64,000 nucleotides of DNA from Strigamia acuminata (taxonomy: Eukaryota > Arthropoda > Chilopoda > Geophilomorpha > Linotaeniidae). The stretch is from contig OX442316.1 in assembly GCA_949358305.1 (NCBI GenBank), positions 10,540,001 through 10,604,000 on the forward strand, given 5' to 3'. Of this stretch, positions 62,043 through 64,000 are shown piece after piece. The notes under the pieces are model-generated. The model saw nothing but the letters and a program-made list of their open reading frames with translations, was not told the origin of the DNA and ran no database searches. A program made the translations under genes and the position numbers. Numbering within the stretch: the stretch's first letter is position 1; every line of letters starts with the position of its first letter.

Positions 62043-63885
62043 TTATAAAACACTGTGTTGAAAAGCCGTAATTAACAAATGACCAATAAAAACAATGCCA
62101 AGCATTATTCGTAATAAGATGAACGATGTTCCCAACTCGTACGACTCAGATTGACGTGTTTTTAAAGGCGCCAGTATTCTTTTTTTCCCATTAAGAATTG
62201 CATTGGTTGCACCAGGCCAATAGTAAGGGCCTGTCAAGCGATATTGATACGAATAGCAAGGTCCAAAATACATAATTAAAAAAAGGCGAGGGTTGTTTAA
62301 GAATATTTGAAATAAATCTGGTTTGGCGCCAATCATCAGAGCGAGAGAATCCATATACGGAATGTAATCCACTTGAATTGTGTATCGTTGACTGTTGACA
62401 AAGTATTTCTTAAGATGTTCATCACGGAGTCTCATATCTTCCAACATTGTTTGTTCGTCTGGAAGCTTGCAATGACCCTGAAATAAATATTTAACATTTT
62501 AATTCAAATATCCGAGATGTGTTACAACAAGTGCTTCAACACGAATTAATTGGGTGGTTAGTAGAAAAATAAAATTTGATGTTATTGTACAGATGTTATC
62601 ATTCTAAGCAAAACAGCAAATAAAAATCAAATTTGATTGTTTATAATAGTTCAATTAACATTAATATATATAAATATATTATAGCCACTTTCAATTACGT
62701 TTCTTCAATTTTGTTTTTTCACATTGATACTGATACTGATAATTCAGTTTATTACTGATATGTCATTCTAGGACACTCGCCGAGCTTCCCTTTTTTTTAA
62801 TTAGAAGTGCAATGCCAATTTGGAAAATAACAATTTTTTCCTAAGAATAACACGTATCAATGCTAATTCAAAACAGATAAGCCACGTGTATACTTTAACC
62901 CTCTGTGGATGCTTGGATTCTGTTTCCAAAAGGCCAGGCAAGGAGTTACATTTTTTATCATTATGTGATACAATTCATAGCCTAAATCAATTGTTGCCGT
63001 GTTTGTAAACAGAGACTAATCAATAGCGCTCTATTTCTATTCCAGGAATAAATGAATCATGCACTTCGGATATCTTTCTTTTCTATTTAAGAAGGTCAGA
63101 AATTTTTTCTGCTCTTACTGTCCTCTATTGAAGAAAACAGCAATTACTAATTAAAGATTATAAAATCTAAGAAAAAAGCCAACTATTTCGGACGGGGCAT
63201 AATAGATAAACATTTTACGCTGAATTAATATTAAATGAATATTATATATTATATACCTTAATCACTTGGATCACCCATCGGCTTTGCATTTCAAAAATTG
63301 GAAAAACAGGTCCCAGAGGTTGGAAAACACCAATCACAGCTAAAGTTTTATGTTGTAAATGCACAGGATATACGAGTTTATAAAGCGACATTTTGTTTTC
63401 CTTCACACGTATTATTTCATCTGACAGAAATGGGAACGAAATGTTATATCCCGTCGCAATAATAACTGCATCGATAGGGTATTCTGTATGTTCATTTCCT
63501 TTAAAAACAACGCCGTGTTTGGTGAAATGGTGAATGTCGTTTTTAATTTCAAGAGTTCCAGATGCGATTCTGTTTGGCAAATCATCATTTACGGTCATGT
63601 GCTGCTCGAATATTCTATGTTTGGGTCGAATACCGTAGTCAGCATGGTCAAATCGATGATTTACCTTCACGAGTTTCAAATAATAGCATTTTAATTGATT
63701 TGTAATTGAATGTAAATTGCTAGTTTCGCACTTACCGCCACTTCAAGAGCTGTATTTGACATGCTCCATGGGAGTGTCTTTTTCAAAGTGTTGTTAAAAC
63801 GAGTCACTAAAATTGTATCGAGTGGATAACCCTTCGTGCCCACCCGGTTAACAATCCAACTTCCACGACGTGTGCTAAGATAGAC
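62043..63885 (-). CDS. FMO: Flavin-containing monooxygenase 2 (5' end outside window)
   Basis: The three last exons are seen: 63736-63885 (VYLSTRRGSWIVNR), 63257-63664 (NHRFDHADYG, TEYPIDAVIIATGYNISFPF) and 62043-62477, ending in a hydrophobic anchor (LLRIMLGIVFIGHLLI). Exon borders and the 408-nt size of the middle exon equal those of FMO1, so the genes are tandem duplicates. The FAD and NADPH motifs lie beyond base 64000, so the gene is partial here. The 62478-63256 intron is AT-rich and empty. Confidence 0.93.
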
Positions 63886-64000
63886 CTAGAATTAAACAAT
63901 ACATATAAATATTTTAAATTACTAGTTTTTATTCCAATAAATGGTTTTGCATGTGATCAAGTTTATTCTCAACTCTATTGACTTTAAAAGGCAAAAAATA

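Overview
This is nuclear DNA of an invertebrate animal. Every confident gene is split by short introns (often 45-100 bp) with clean GT-AG borders. The gene set is purely metazoan: clathrin light chain, ADAT2, TSEN2, ORP1, IF1, REC114, MFF, tetraspanins and FMOs. The sequence is strongly AT-rich, genes are packed head-to-head or tail-to-tail, and there is no operon or bacterial signal. I cannot name the species from sequence alone.

Bases 1-33.6 kb are a compact housekeeping region: clathrin light chain (-), ADAT2 (+), an unrecognised single-pass membrane protein (+), an SLC35F3/F4-type transporter (-, 8 exons, 4.2 kb first intron), TSEN2 (+), a full ORP1/OSBPL1A gene with separate starts for long and short isoforms (-), two tandem IF1 genes (+), REC114 (-), MFF (+) and a coiled-coil protein with a GRIP-like C-terminus (-). 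Four short intergenic stretches (1638-2137, 14328-15288, 27120-27599, 30395-30721) lie between divergent start codons and are probably bidirectional promoters.

Bases 34-57.5 kb are a dynamic region built from a tandem segmental duplication (copy A about 33974-46462, copy B about 47157-56571). Each copy carries a common left flank, a tetraspanin gene, a long non-coding tail, a tRNA-Arg (intact in B, broken in A) and the 3' part of another tetraspanin gene. Copy A has collected a TIR element with a 9-bp target duplication whose interior is a 10-bp-period satellite, a nested 1918-bp tandem duplication, an 826-bp solo-LTR-like insertion at a splice donor, and a 1.2-kb foldback element. The copy A tetraspanin has three complete, open, phase-compatible cassettes of the three exons that encode the large extracellular loop, while copy B has one. 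This layout suggests mutually exclusive splicing of the ligand-binding loop and is the most interesting signal in the window.

Bases 57.5-64 kb hold two tandem flavin-containing monooxygenase genes (-). The second runs off the right edge.
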